Positions 15,017 to 24,701 of a DNA stretch of 64,000 nt are shown piece by piece. The stretch's first letter is position 1; each line of letters starts with the position of its first letter. Source of the DNA: Caballeronia telluris (GTDB lineage Bacteria; Pseudomonadota; Gammaproteobacteria; Burkholderiales; Burkholderiaceae). The stretch is from positions 1 through 64,000 of the forward strand of contig NZ_FCNZ02000002.1 in NCBI RefSeq assembly GCF_001544495.1, given 5' to 3'. The notes under the pieces were generated by a model. That model worked only from the letters and a program-made list of their open reading frames with translations. It did not search any database and was not told the origin of the DNA. A program made the translations under genes and the position numbers.

Positions 15017-17076
15017 CGCAGGCGCTTGACGACGCTCACGTCCATATCCTGCCCTGCAGTGACGATCACATTCTCGCCGGCCGAGTGTTGGGCCGATTTC
15101 GGCGTCACGAACGCCATGCCGCCCGGAGCGCTGGCGAGCAGCCCCGCGTCGCGAAGCTGGTTTAGCCCGTCCATGAGCGCCGCCTGCGTGGCTCGGTCCG
15201 CTGGCTCTGCCTTGGCCTGCGTGGTCGCCGCCGCCAGATCCGTCACGCGTTGCAGCGCCGCCTTGAGCTGCGCGACCGCGGCAGGCATCTCAAGGTGCGG
15301 GGTATCGGCTCCGGCCGCCGCGTCGGCCGAGAAAAATAGCCCCTTCGCTGCGCGAAACGTACCCCACGCCTGGGTCGTCGCCTCGTACCCCGTGCCGCGC
15401 GGGAGCTTTTTACTGTTGAGCAGGTAGCCCTGATTCACCGCCGTCTGGCTATAGACCGTCGCGATGCGCGCACTTTCCTTGCCTTGCAGGTCATTGAACA
15501 CGACCTCCGCGCCGAGCAGCGGCGAGCGCCAGATCGCGTAGCTAAACAATGCATCGGTGCCACGTACCGGATCTCGATGTGCAAAATCGTGCAGGGCGCC
15601 GCTGATGTGCAGCCGGTCCACGTCCCCATGAGCCGCCTCGAGCATCACCTCGGTTTTCGGCAGCAGGGGCGAGTGGAAGCCGCCCTGATCCGACGACGAG
15701 GAACGCAGCAGGCGCAGGTTCAGCAGCTTGTTATCGGTGTTGCCCGTACCCTGCAAGAACTTCGGCAAAACGGGATAGCGCCCGTACTCATCCAGATACG
15801 CGTAGGGCGCCGAATCGAGCGTTGTGACGACGCCCACGACGGAATTCAGAAAACGCCAGTCCCGTTCATAATCAAAACTGGGCCGGTAGGTCAGATGCGC
15901 GGGCATCGCCTTGAAGCGCGTATAGGCCGGCTTCGTGCGGCTGCCTGCCATCCTGAACGATGTCACCACGAAGCCATATTCCGCGCTGGGCATCGTCGTG
16001 TTCGTCAACTTGACGACCACGCCTGGTGCGATGCCTTTCGCGTCGGTCTTGCCCGCGAGCGTCACCTGACGGGCGATCTGCTCGTCGCGCCGGGTCTGCG
16101 CGAGCGCCTCGCCCTGCGTTGGCGTCAAATGAAACTCCGCGCTGCGGCTGATCTGGCCGAACACCGAGCGGTCGTCATCCTCACCAGAGACATTCGCCGT
16201 GGCCCGCAGCGGCTCCTCGGGCGTGCGGTAGTTACGCTCCCACAACTCGACCGTGGCCGGCACCAGCGTGCGCTGCTCGTGGACCGCCTGCGCCGCTTCG
16301 TGCCAGTTGCTGTGCAGGCCCGAATCGGCCAGCAGAGGCAGGTCGACGGAGCGGATATAGGCGCGTGGGTTGTTCGCAAAAACGAGGATATCCAGCAGCC
16401 CGTTCTCCCCGCGTTCCTGCCGGTAGAACCAGAAGATGCCCTTGCGTTTCGCGTGACGGGTGACCATGTTCCACACGGACTCCTCGTACATGACCACCTG
16501 CTCCATCTTGTCCTGCGGGCCTTCGAGATGGAACTCGATGTCGAACGCGTCGAAGTTCTGCCCGTCGACTATCAACTGGCGGACCATCTCCTCGAACGTG
16601 ACATCCTTCAGTACGTCGGATTTGACGACGCGCTTGCACAAGGCGGCAAAGCGCGGCTTGATCCGCACCTGGTAGGCGGCTTCATCGCGGCTCGTGCGGA
16701 TGCGCTTCCAGCGCGTGACCACGCCGTTGAAAGTCGCCGCCGCGTGGTCGACGGGACTGCTCCAACTCGCCGAGGGCACTGCCGCTTGCTCGTCGACATG
16801 CAGGCCCGCTCGTCGCCCTAGGTACTCTTTGCCATCGATAGCCAGGCGCGGCGAGGTCACCGTGATATCGACCTTGTAGTCCTCGCACAACCCGCCGCGC
16901 ACTTTGAAGTCGAGCACATCGAGGTCGAGGTCCTCTGCGCCAATCCGTATTTTCAGATGCTGGGTGAGCCGCGCGCTCGGGTGGCGCAGCGCATCCGTAA
17001 AACTCTTCGACACAGCGTTCATACGCATCCGGTTCCGTTTAAAGGGACGATAAAAGGTCGCTGCGTTTTGCAACAT
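14656..17076 (-). CDS. vgrG: VgrG spike protein with DUF2345 C-terminal domain
   Basis: 806-residue T6SS spike protein. The N-terminal half is gp27-like (VESVWNMVTRHAKRKGIFWFY-type segment near residues 190-220), followed by the gp5-like OB region (LDEYGRYPVLPKF near 430) and a C-terminal DUF2345 extension from about residue 600, ending in HTQ. The ATG at 17076 is preferred because AGAAGGA lies four bases before it; alternative ATGs at 17028 and 17022 have weaker sites. It heads the transcript: effector B follows after five bases. Its DUF2345 end is duplicated at 9805. Such VgrG proteins carry the effector encoded next to them, so effector B, and probably effector A, are the expected cargo. 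Confidence 0.92.
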   Translation of the reverse strand: MLQNAATFYRPFKRNRMRMNAVSKSFTDALRHPSARLTQHLKIRIGAEDLDLDVLDFKVRGGLCEDYKVDITVTSPRLAIDGKEYLGRRAGLHVDEQAAVPSASWSSPVDHAAATFNGVVTRWKRIRTSRDEAAYQVRIKPRFAALCKRVVKSDVLKDVTFEEMVRQLIVDGQNFDAFDIEFHLEGPQDKMEQVVMYEESVWNMVTRHAKRKGIFWFYRQERGENGLLDILVFANNPRAYIRSVDLPLLADSGLHSNWHEAAQAVHEQRTLVPATVELWERNYRTPEEPLRATANVSGEDDDRSVFGQISRSAEFHLTPTQGEALAQTRRDEQIARQVTLAGKTDAKGIAPGVVVKLTNTTMPSAEYGFVVTSFRMAGSRTKPAYTRFKAMPAHLTYRPSFDYERDWRFLNSVVGVVTTLDSAPYAYLDEYGRYPVLPKFLQGTGNTDNKLLNLRLLRSSSSDQGGFHSPLLPKTEVMLEAAHGDVDRLHISGALHDFAHRDPVRGTDALFSYAIWRSPLLGAEVVFNDLQGKESARIATVYSQTAVNQGYLLNSKKLPRGTGYEATTQAWGTFRAAKGLFFSADAAAGADTPHLEMPAAVAQLKAALQRVTDLAAATTQAKAEPADRATQAALMDGLNQLRDAGLLASAPGGMAFVTPKSAQHSAGENVIVTAGQDMDVSVVKRLRMVAGELISLCAHKLGIKIFSKGKIELQAQSAPMDLFADQQLHVSSASANVLVDAKTKAMMASGGASMTIENGNVVFNCPGEFRIKAASFTFEGPGNTAVSLPQLPVSHYQRNDRYSHTQ

Positions 17077-17463
17077 TTATTCCTTCTATTTAGGGGTACC
17101 AACAGTCATGCGTCAATTGCACTGAACGGGGGAGGTTTGAAATTTTCAGAAACGTCGTCGCGCGACGACAAATCAGGGGATTTCTGTTTTTCGAGATTGG
17201 ATTTAGTGGTAGCCAGGGAGGGGGCTGGCTTGCCGGAAGGGAATATCGGCGTGCGCCGCATGTCTTCGGGAACACTGCGGGATAGATACTACTCACACCC
17301 GCTTTCGCTGGGGTGGCTTGAGTGCCATGGCGGACGGATCGAAAAATGTCGGCGCAGTGTTACTGCCGCACCAAAAAATCGCCCCTCGGGCAATGGCGAA
17401 ACACGGCTGAAAAAACAAAAACCCCGCAGAGCCTAGACTCTGCGGGGTTCTCTCTGCCATCGC
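17077..17463. other. Intergenic border between T6SS island and tRNA-Ser
   Basis: No convincing gene in these 387 bases. A weak promoter for vgrG may lie on the minus strand: TTGACG (17111-17116), 17 bases, then CTAAAT (17088-17093), but the -10 fits poorly. The tRNA terminator occupies the high-coordinate end. I see no direct repeat of the tRNA 3' end here. Confidence 0.5.
17410..17448 (-). terminator. Rho-independent terminator of tRNA-Ser
   Basis: Perfect 11-base stem, ACCCCGCAGAG at 17421-17431 pairing with CTCTGCGGGGT at 17438-17448, six-base loop. On the minus strand it is followed by a T-rich tail (TTTTTGTTTTTT). It lies 16 bases beyond the tRNA 3' end and would also insulate the T6SS island from tRNA transcription. 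Confidence 0.9.
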
Positions 17464-17557
17464 TGGCGGAGACGGAGGGATTCGAACCCTCGATCCAGGT
17501 TTTGGCCCAGATGCTCCCTTAGCAGGGGAGTGCCTTCGACCTCTCGGCCACGTCTCC
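17464..17557 (-). tRNA. tRNA-Ser (anticodon GCU)
   Basis: 94 bases including an encoded CCA. Acceptor stem GGAGACG pairs with CGTCTCC, discriminator G, T-arm with GGTTCGAATCC, and a long variable arm as in class II tRNAs. The anticodon stem CTCCC/GGGAG encloses a loop with GCT, which reads AGC and AGU serine codons. It lies between lysC (upstream) and the T6SS island and has a strong terminator. Confidence 0.95.
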
Positions 17558-17733
17558 CAAACTTTCGGTCGCGCAGGGAGTCAGCGCGACGAAGCCAAGA
17601 TAATAGCGGGTTCGAGCGCGCCGGTCAATTTCGCAGACGAATTTTTTCATTCATCCAGCGCACGCCCTGCACTCGACAACCCGCGACAACGCGACGGCCC
17701 GCGAGCCGTGCACGTCGCGTCAAACAAGCGCCA

Positions 17734-18984
17734 TCAAACGCGATCGAGTTCGAACGCCTTGTGCAGCGCGCGCACCGCGAGTTCGGTGTACTTCTCGTCG
17801 ATCAGCACCGAGATCTTGATCTCGGAAGTCGAGATCATCTGGATGTTGATGCCCTCCTCCGACAGCGTGCGGAACATCGTGCTCGCGATACCCACATGCG
17901 AGCGCATGCCCACGCCAACCACCGACACCTTCGACACCTTCGGATCGCCCAGCACGCGCTCGGCATTGACGTGATCCTTCACCTGGCCGCTCAGGATATC
18001 CATCGCGCGATGGTAGTCGCCACGGCCGACCGTGAACGTGAAGTCGGTCTTGCCGTCCACGCTCTGGTTCTGGATGATCATGTCGATGTCGATGTTCGCA
18101 TCGGCGACGGGCCCGAGGATCTGGTACGCGACGCCCGGCTTGTCGGGCACGCCCATGACGGCGATACGCGCTTCGTCACGCTGGAACGCGATGCCCGAAA
18201 TCACTGCTTTTTCCATGTTCTCGTCTTCTTCAAAAGTAATCAGGGTGCCCGAGTGCATTTCGTCGTCGAGCGGCATCAGCGGGTCGGTCAGGCTGGAGAG
18301 CACGCGCGTCTTCACCTGATACTTGCCGGCGAATTCCACCGAACGGATCTGCAGCACCTTCGAGCCCAGGCTCGCCATTTCCAGCATTTCCTCGAAGGTC
18401 ACGCGGTCGAGCCGGCGCGCTTCTTCGACGACGCGCGGATCGGTCGTGTACACGCCGTCGACGTCGGTATAGATCAGGCATTCCTCGGCCTTCAGCGCCG
18501 CGGCGATCGCCACCGCCGACGTGTCCGAGCCGCCGCGGCCGAGCGTCGCGATATGACCTTCCGGATCGACGCCCTGAAAGCCCGTGATGACGACGACCTT
18601 GCCCGCCTCGAGATCGGCGAGCACGCGTTCGCCGTCGATCTCGCTGATGCGCGCCTTAGTGAACGCGCTGTCGGTCTTGATCGGCACTTGCCAGCCGGCG
18701 TAGCTCACGGCGTCCAGCCCTTCCGCATGCAGCGCGATGGCCAGCAGCCCGACGCTCACCTGCTCGCCGGTGGACGCGATCATGTCGAGTTCGCGCGGGT
18801 CGGGATCGGGCGTGATGTCGCGCGCGAGACCGAGCAGGCGATTCGTTTCGCCGGACATCGCCGAGGGCACGACGACCATCTTGTGGCCGGCCTTGTGCCA
18901 TTTCGCGACGCGCTTCGCGACGTTCTTGATGCGCTCGACGGACCCCATCGAGGTGCCGCCGTATTTGTGTACGATGAGTGCCAT
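17734..18984 (-). CDS. lysC: Aspartate kinase
   Basis: 416 residues. Phosphorylates aspartate, the first step to lysine, threonine, methionine and diaminopimelate. The N-terminus MALIVHKYGGTSMGSVERI carries the KYGGTS kinase motif; the kinase domain has GRGGSDTSAVA near residue 150; two ACT regulatory domains fill the last 150 residues (VMGVPDKPGVAYQILGPVA; VVGVGMRSHVGIASTMFRTL). Length and single-domain form fit the lysine/threonine-sensitive enzyme of betaproteobacteria. A separate promoter is likely because 384 bases separate it from tilS. Diaminopimelate synthase (dapA, 41304-42209) of the same pathway lies elsewhere in the window. Confidence 0.97.
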   Translation of the reverse strand: MALIVHKYGGTSMGSVERIKNVAKRVAKWHKAGHKMVVVPSAMSGETNRLLGLARDITPDPDPRELDMIASTGEQVSVGLLAIALHAEGLDAVSYAGWQVPIKTDSAFTKARISEIDGERVLADLEAGKVVVITGFQGVDPEGHIATLGRGGSDTSAVAIAAALKAEECLIYTDVDGVYTTDPRVVEEARRLDRVTFEEMLEMASLGSKVLQIRSVEFAGKYQVKTRVLSSLTDPLMPLDDEMHSGTLITFEEDENMEKAVISGIAFQRDEARIAVMGVPDKPGVAYQILGPVADANIDIDMIIQNQSVDGKTDFTFTVGRGDYHRAMDILSGQVKDHVNAERVLGDPKVSKVSVVGVGMRSHVGIASTMFRTLSEEGINIQMISTSEIKISVLIDEKYTELAVRALHKAFELDRV

Positions 18985-19368
18985 TGTCGTTTTGAACTAG
19001 AGGAAAAACCGCGCTCGAAGCGCTACGGCGGTTGCGATCGACGGCTTAGGGTGGCGTGGAATTCGGCAACGATCGTGGCGCGCATCGTCTGGATAGCGCA
19101 GATGCCGCTCGCGCGAGGCTCGTCCGAGCCTGCTGCACGAAGGTGCGCTTCATGGCCGCTTGATGGCCGCAACCTGCACGCTTTGCGCAGGTTGCTGGCG
19201 GCGAAGATCGGGTCACGGATCTCGTGAACGGACGCAGATACGACACAAAACGCACGGCGGAAAAACGAGTTAAATTACCCGATCGGGCCTCAAAATACAA
19301 GTCGGAACCGGCATTTGGCTTGAGGCTCGGCGCCCATTTCGCCGCTGTCGCCCGTCGCCGGTTTCACA
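18985..19368. other. Intergenic region between tilS and lysC
   Basis: 384 bases with no supportable gene. Apart from the candidate promoter near 19272-19300 I see no clear terminator for tilS and no riboswitch fold. The A+T-rich patch around 19255-19300 stands out from the GC-rich surroundings. Confidence 0.5.
19272..19300 (-). promoter_or_regulatory. Candidate sigma70 promoter for lysC
   Basis: On the minus strand TTGTAT (19295-19300) is followed after 17 bases by TAATTT (19272-19277), an acceptable -35/-10 pair, about 290 bases before the lysC ATG. Nothing resembling a lysine riboswitch is evident downstream, so the long leader is unexplained. Confidence 0.35.
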
Positions 19369-20796
19369 TCACGCAATGATCACGTCCGGCCGCCATACGA
19401 TGCGTCGAAACGGACCGCGAGCGTCATGTTCCACCGAGCGGTTCGCGCCGATCAGCGGCACGAAAAGCAGCGCGTCGCCGACAAAGACGAGCGGCACATC
19501 GCGCTTCCACGCGGGCACGCCGCGCTCCTGAAACAGATTCTTGAGCGTGCGGCTCGGCGCATCGGCGGCAAGGCGCAGACGTTCGCCGCCCGAGCGCGAC
19601 CGTGCGACAAGCGGCGCCGAACGCAGGACGCTTTCCGCGACTGCGTCGGTATCGTCCGCGCGGTCGCACGGCTCGAACACCAGCGTGCCGCGCCACTGCG
19701 GCAAGCGCCACACTTCCTCGCCCTGCCACCGCAATTCGACCGGCATCTTCGGCGCGGCCGCGCCTTCGTCGAGATCGGGCGGATCGGCGCTATCGCCCTT
19801 CTCCCAAAAGATCGCACCGCGATATTCGCGCAGACAATGTCCCGCGTGATCGATGCGCAACGCGTGGCCGTCGCGCGTCGCGAGCGCGTCGCGCAGTTGC
19901 CGCAGCATGTCGGCGATACGCGCCGTCGACGCCGCCGCCAGGCCGAGCGATCGCATCCAGTAGCGCAGCAGATTGACGGCGCGCTCGTCGTCGAAAGCGA
20001 GGAGCACGTCGAGCGCGAGTGCGCCGTCTTCGCGCCGCGCGGCATCGAGATCAATGCGCGCGAGTTCGTCGAGCAGACGCTGCGCCGACGCCGCGTGCGA
20101 CGCCGTGCGCGAAAGCGCATCCCGGAAGCCGGGAAAATGCACGGCGAGCACAGGCAGCACGTCGTGCCGCAGCGCGTTGCGCGCGTAACGCGTATCGACG
20201 TTCGATTCGTCGTCGATCCAGCCCAGGTCGCGTTCGTGCGCGTAGGTTTCGAGCTGCGCGCGCAGCAGATTGAGCAGCGGCCGCACGCGCGGCACGGCGA
20301 GCGCACCGTCGGCGCGTTCCGGCGCCATCGCGGCGAGCCCGGCCACGCCGGCGCCGCGCAGAAGCTGAAGCAGCACGGTTTCGGCCTGATCGTCGGCGTG
20401 ATGCGCGAGCCAGAGAGAACGTGCGCCGTGCTCGTCGCACAGCGCATCGAGCGCGCGATAGCGCACGTCGCGCGCCGCGGCTTCGAGGCTCTCGCCGCCC
20501 GCGCGCGTCACCTCGACGTGACGCGCGGCAAAACGCACGCCGAGCGAATCGGCGAACGACTCGCAGTGCGCGGCCCACGCATCGGCGTTCGGGCTCAAGC
20601 CGTGATGGACATGCAGCGCGACGACGCGCGATGCGCCCGCGACGCGCACGGCGGCATCGAGCAGCACGGTCGAGTCGAGGCCGCCGCTTAGCGCGACAGC
20701 AAATAACGGAGGGGAAGAAACCGTCGTGCGACCAAGCGCCGCGCGCACCGCCTCGGTTACGAGGCGGTGCGCGGGTGTGTCGGTGCCGGATGTCAA
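19369..20796 (-). CDS. tilS: tRNA(Ile)-lysidine synthetase
   Basis: 475 residues. Modifies C34 of the CAU-anticodon tRNA-Ile to lysidine, changing its reading from AUG to AUA. The PP-loop ATPase motif AVALSGGLDSTVLLDA lies near residues 33-48, and HADDQAETVLLQLLRGAGV near 130 is a family signature. The C-terminal part ends with the TilS domain (LKNLFQERGVPAWKRDVPLVF). The likely start is TTG at 20796, 16 bases after the accA stop; no better ATG lies near. The tight spacing suggests one transcript with accA. Confidence 0.93.
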   Translation of the reverse strand: MTSGTDTPAHRLVTEAVRAALGRTTVSSPPLFAVALSGGLDSTVLLDAAVRVAGASRVVALHVHHGLSPNADAWAAHCESFADSLGVRFAARHVEVTRAGGESLEAAARDVRYRALDALCDEHGARSLWLAHHADDQAETVLLQLLRGAGVAGLAAMAPERADGALAVPRVRPLLNLLRAQLETYAHERDLGWIDDESNVDTRYARNALRHDVLPVLAVHFPGFRDALSRTASHAASAQRLLDELARIDLDAARREDGALALDVLLAFDDERAVNLLRYWMRSLGLAAASTARIADMLRQLRDALATRDGHALRIDHAGHCLREYRGAIFWEKGDSADPPDLDEGAAAPKMPVELRWQGEEVWRLPQWRGTLVFEPCDRADDTDAVAESVLRSAPLVARSRSGGERLRLAADAPSRTLKNLFQERGVPAWKRDVPLVFVGDALLFVPLIGANRSVEHDARGPFRRIVWRPDVIIA

Positions 20797-20812
20797 GAGA
20801 TGAGCGCGCGGC

Positions 20813-21784
20813 TTACGCGGCCGGCAGCGTTTCCTTGAACTTGCCGTAGGCCATCAGCTTGTCGAAACGGCGTGTGCGCACGTCGTTCACGTTCATGCCG
20901 TGGAACTGGCGCAGCGAATCGGCGAGCGCCCGGCGCAGGAGCGCGGCCATGCCCTTCGGATCGCGATGCGCACCGCCGAGCGGTTCATTGACGATCTTGT
21001 CGATCAGCCCGAGCGCCTTCAGGCGATGCGCGGTGAGTCCGAGCGCTTCGGCCGCTTCCGGCGCCTTCGCCGCGCTCTTCCAGAGAATCGACGCGCAGCC
21101 TTCCGGCGAGATCACGGAGTAGGTGGAGAACTGCAGCATCATGACGATGTCGGCGACGGCAATCGCCAGCGCGCCGCCCGAGCCGCCTTCGCCGATGATG
21201 GTCGTGATGATCGGCGTCTTCAGTTCGGCCATCACGTAAAGGTTGCGTCCGATCGCTTCCGACTGCCCGCGCTCCTCGGCGCCGATGCCGGGATACGCGC
21301 CCGGTGTATCGACGAAGGTGAAGATCGGCAGGGCGAATTTCTCGGCGAGACGCATCAGCCGCTCGGCCTTGCGATAGCCTTCCGGACGCGGCATGCCGAA
21401 GTTGCGCAGCGCGCGCTCCTTCGTGTCGCGGCCCTTCTGATGGCCGATCACCATGCACGGCTGGCCGTTAAAGCGAGCGAGGCCGCCGATGATCGCGAGG
21501 TCGTCGGCAAACGAACGGTCGCCGTGCAGTTCGTGGAAATCGGTGAAAAGCTCGCTGACGTAGTCGAGCGTGTAGGGGCGCTGCGGATGACGTGCGATTT
21601 GCGAAACCTGCCAGGGCGTCAGGTTCGCGTAGAGATCTTTGGTCAGTTGCTGGCTTTTCTTCGACAGCCGCTCGATTTCTTCCGAAATATCGACAGCGGA
21701 ATCGTCCTGAACGAAGCGCAACTCTTCGATTTTCGCTTCGAGCTCAGCGATCGGCTGCTCGAAATCCAGAAACGTGGTCTTCAT
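20813..21784 (-). CDS. accA: Acetyl-CoA carboxylase carboxyltransferase subunit alpha
   Basis: 323 residues. With AccD it transfers carboxyl from biotin to acetyl-CoA, giving malonyl-CoA for fatty acid synthesis. Family signatures: [20 protein letters not shown] at the start, [16 protein letters not shown]-like segment ([14 protein letters not shown]), [30 protein letters not shown] and [15 protein letters not shown]. Length matches the E. coli protein. It lies between the alkA-like gene and tilS, an order common in Burkholderiaceae. Confidence 0.98.
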   Translation of the reverse strand: MKTTFLDFEQPIAELEAKIEELRFVQDDSAVDISEEIERLSKKSQQLTKDLYANLTPWQVSQIARHPQRPYTLDYVSELFTDFHELHGDRSFADDLAIIGGLARFNGQPCMVIGHQKGRDTKERALRNFGMPRPEGYRKAERLMRLAEKFALPIFTFVDTPGAYPGIGAEERGQSEAIGRNLYVMAELKTPIITTIIGEGGSGGALAIAVADIVMMLQFSTYSVISPEGCASILWKSAAKAPEAAEALGLTAHRLKALGLIDKIVNEPLGGAHRDPKGMAALLRRALADSLRQFHGMNVNDVRTRRFDKLMAYGKFKETLPAA

Positions 21785-21921
21785 TGTTCGAATCCTAGGA
21801 ACTGGGCAGCGCGTATTCTAACCGCGCGTCACCCTGACAAATTCGGGTCGCAGCTATCAATTATAAGATAGCCATAGCGGCCCTGCCTTCTTTTGGTTTT
21901 CAGCGGGTTTCCGGTGGATCC

Positions 21922-22968
21922 TCAATGGTCGGCGGGTATCGGATCGAGACTGCGCCACATGTACCACGTTGCGACGGTGCGCCACGGTTCCCAGTTCGCC
22001 GCGACTTCGCGCGCTTCGCTGCGCGTGACCGGCTCGCCGCTGAAATAGTTGACGCTGATCGCCTGGATGAGGCCGAGGTCGTCGAGCGGCAACACGTTCG
22101 GACGCGACAGGTTGAAGATGAGAAACATCTCTGCCGTCCACCGGCCGATGCCGCGAATCTGCGTGAGTTCGGCGATCACGGCTTCGTCGTCCATCGAGGT
22201 CCAGGTATCGACGTGCAGCGCGCCCGACTGGAAATGCTGCGCCAGATCCAGAATGTATTCCGATTTGCGCTTCGAGAGTCCGCACGCCTGCAGCTTTTCG
22301 TGACCGAGCTTGATGAACTGCTGCGGCGCGAGCTTCGGGCACGCCGATTCGACGCGTTCCCAGATGCTCTGTGCGGCGCGCACGGAAATCTGCTGACCGA
22401 CGACCGAGCGCGCGAGTGTGGTGAACGGATCGTCGCGGTTGATCAGGTGCACCGGACCGAACTTCGGAATCAGCTTCTTCAGGATGCGGTCGCGCTTCAC
22501 GAGGTCGGCACAGGCCTTGTCCCAGTAGGCGGGGCGCGTGACTTCGGGCTTGAGGCCGCCGATCTGCACCGGCACCGCGGCTTCCGGCGTGATCGCGCGC
22601 GACTTGCGCACGACTTCGCCTTCGTGCTGCGGATCGCGCACGAGCGCCTGGACCGAAGCGCCTTCGCCTTTCGCTGCCAACGCCTTCGCCGCAGCGCCAT
22701 CGACGGCCGTCACACGCAAGCGTTTTCGCGATGCGGGCGCGCTCGCCACGGTTTTGCCCGCGCGCGCGGCGCCATTGCCGCGGCCCGCGACCGTCACTTG
22801 TTCGGACGCCGCTTGCTTCGCCTGGCTCTTGCGCGCGATCGCGTGGGCTGCACCGTTCACTGCCTTTGCAGGCGCCTTCGCCTGCGTGCGCCGCGCGGTC
22901 TTCGTTGCGGGCGCTGCATTTCTTGCGGACGCGGCTCGCTTAGCCGGCGCCTTCCTGGCCGTTGCCAT
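21922..22968 (-). CDS. AlkA-type DNA-3-methyladenine glycosylase with H1-like tail
   Basis: 348 residues. HhH-GPD base-excision repair glycosylase: the helix-hairpin-helix reads LTQIRGIGRWTAEMFLIF and the catalytic Asp follows in VLPLDDLGLIQAI. Before this domain come about 130 residues rich in Lys, Ala and Arg (KAPAKRAAS, KTARRTQAKAPAKAV), like the tail of histone H1 and of bacterial HctB-type proteins, probably disordered and DNA-binding. The second of two adjacent ATGs (22968) is preferred because AGGAGG stands four bases before it but only one base before the first. It lies 47 bases after cysS and precedes accA. Confidence 0.9.
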   Translation of the reverse strand: MATARKAPAKRAASARNAAPATKTARRTQAKAPAKAVNGAAHAIARKSQAKQAASEQVTVAGRGNGAARAGKTVASAPASRKRLRVTAVDGAAAKALAAKGEGASVQALVRDPQHEGEVVRKSRAITPEAAVPVQIGGLKPEVTRPAYWDKACADLVKRDRILKKLIPKFGPVHLINRDDPFTTLARSVVGQQISVRAAQSIWERVESACPKLAPQQFIKLGHEKLQACGLSKRKSEYILDLAQHFQSGALHVDTWTSMDDEAVIAELTQIRGIGRWTAEMFLIFNLSRPNVLPLDDLGLIQAISVNYFSGEPVTRSEAREVAANWEPWRTVATWYMWRSLDPIPADH

Positions 22969-23014
22969 CATGCCTCCTGCCTGGTGAGTCGATTGAGGGT
23001 GTGAAGGGCCGCGC

Positions 23015-24415
23015 TCAGACGCGGCGCCATTCGGTCGACCCACCCGGTTTGTCTTCAAGCGCAACACCGGCTTCGAGCAACTGCGCGCGGATCCGGTCTG
23101 CTTCGGCATAGTTCTTCGCCTGCTTCGCTGCGACGCGAGCGGCGATCATCGATTCGATCTCGGCCGGCGCGATGCCTGCATCGCCCGTGCCCTTTCCCAC
23201 CGCCTGCTGCAAGAACGCGCGCGGCTCGCGGCCGAGCAATCCGAGCACACCGGCGAGCTGCTTCAACTGACGCGCGAGCGCGGGCTCGCGCGTGCGGTTC
23301 ACTTCAGTCGCGAGATCGAACAGCACCGATACCGCGACGGGCGTATTGAAGTCGTCGTTCATCGCCGCCTGGAAGCGCTCTGCGTTCGGCTCGTTCCAGT
23401 CGAGCGGCTGATCGTCCGGCTCCACGTCCTTCAACGCGGTGTACAGACGCGTCAATGCGCCGCGCGCGTCTTCGATATGCACGTCACTGTAGTTCAGCGG
23501 CGACCGATAGTGTGCCCTCGCAATAAAGAAGCGCACCACTTCGGCATCAAATTTTTCGAGCACTTCGCGGATCGTGAAGAAGTTGCCGAGCGACTTCGAC
23601 ATCTTCTCGTTGTCGATCTGCACGTAACCGTTATGCATCCAGTAGTTCACGAACTGCTGGCCGGTTGCCGCTTCGCTCTGCGCGATCTCATTCTCGTGGT
23701 GCGGGAATTGCAGGTCCTGTCCGCCGCCGTGGATGTCGAACCGTTCGCCCAGCAACTCGCAAGCCATCGCCGAACATTCGATGTGCCAGCCCGGACGGCC
23801 GCGGCCCCACTTCGAGTTCCAGCCGGTGTCGGCGGGTTCGCCTTCCTTCGACTGCTTCCACAGCACGAAGTCGAGCGGATCTTCCTTCGCATCGTTCGCG
23901 GCGACGCGCTCGCCCGCGCGCAGATCTTCGATCGACTTGCCCGACAGCTTGCCGTAGCCCGCGAACTTCCGCACCGCGTAGTTCACGTCGCCGTCCTTGC
24001 CCTGATACGCGTAGCCGTTCGCTTCCAGCATGTCGATCATGCCGAGCATCTGCGGGATGAAGTCGGTCGCGCGTGGCTCGAGGTCGGGGCGCGCCACGCC
24101 GAGCGCGTCCGCGTCTTCGTGCATCGCGTCGGTGAAGCGCTGCGTGAGCGCCTTGATCGGCTCGCCGTTCTCGACGGCGCGGCGGATGATCTTGTCGTCG
24201 ATGTCGGTGACGTTGCGCACGTAGGTCACCTTGAGCCCAAGCGTGCGCAGCCACCGCTGCACGATGTCGAACACGACCATCACGCGCGCATGGCCGACGT
24301 GACAATAGTCGTACACCGTCATTCCGCAGACATACATGCGCACCTCGCCATCCCGAAGCGGCACGAAAGATTGCTTGTCACGCGCGAGCGTGTTGTAGAT
24401 GCGCAGTGGATTCAT
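23015..24415 (-). CDS. cysS: Cysteinyl-tRNA synthetase
   Basis: 466 residues from the ATG at 24415 ([14 protein letters not shown]), the usual family length; the frame is open further upstream but that part is not conserved-looking. Class I signatures are present: [13 protein letters not shown] (HIGH) and [12 protein letters not shown] (KMSKS), with zinc-ligand segments [25 protein letters not shown] and [13 protein letters not shown]. It charges tRNA-Cys with cysteine in the cytosol. It is transcribed away from the TPR gene, the 286-base gap between them holding both promoters. Confidence 0.98.
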   Translation of the reverse strand: MNPLRIYNTLARDKQSFVPLRDGEVRMYVCGMTVYDYCHVGHARVMVVFDIVQRWLRTLGLKVTYVRNVTDIDDKIIRRAVENGEPIKALTQRFTDAMHEDADALGVARPDLEPRATDFIPQMLGMIDMLEANGYAYQGKDGDVNYAVRKFAGYGKLSGKSIEDLRAGERVAANDAKEDPLDFVLWKQSKEGEPADTGWNSKWGRGRPGWHIECSAMACELLGERFDIHGGGQDLQFPHHENEIAQSEAATGQQFVNYWMHNGYVQIDNEKMSKSLGNFFTIREVLEKFDAEVVRFFIARAHYRSPLNYSDVHIEDARGALTRLYTALKDVEPDDQPLDWNEPNAERFQAAMNDDFNTPVAVSVLFDLATEVNRTREPALARQLKQLAGVLGLLGREPRAFLQQAVGKGTGDAGIAPAEIESMIAARVAAKQAKNYAEADRIRAQLLEAGVALEDKPGGSTEWRRV

Positions 24416-24701
24416 AGAAGGCGATGCTGGGTCGGAACATTCGCGTGTTGGTGTCGCTGGAATCACGTGTCGGCACGATGCTGTTCGATGCGGTGCGAAG
24501 ACCCGAAAGCGCGTTGCGATGAAGGACGATGGTCCTCCGGCGAAACGCTCCCGATCTCGCGCGCCGCCTGAGCACGCACGTTGCTCACGCTGCGATCAAA
24601 ACGGAGAGGACCACGAGTGGCGTAACGACAGTCCGACGTTCGACGGAACGGGCAGACCTTTTGTTAGAATGGGTCGGAGTATAACATCCAGACTTGAGCC
24701 T

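Noticed and set aside
17464-17557. Attachment site duplicated in the T6SS island
   Set aside because: No copy of the tRNA 3' end seen elsewhere in the window and no integrase gene.
19046-19300. 84-codon minus-strand frame between tilS and lysC
   Set aside because: No Shine-Dalgarno site or recognisable family; the candidate lysC promoter lies within it.
18985-19368. Lysine riboswitch before lysC
   Set aside because: No recognisable riboswitch stems or conserved core in the 384 bases.
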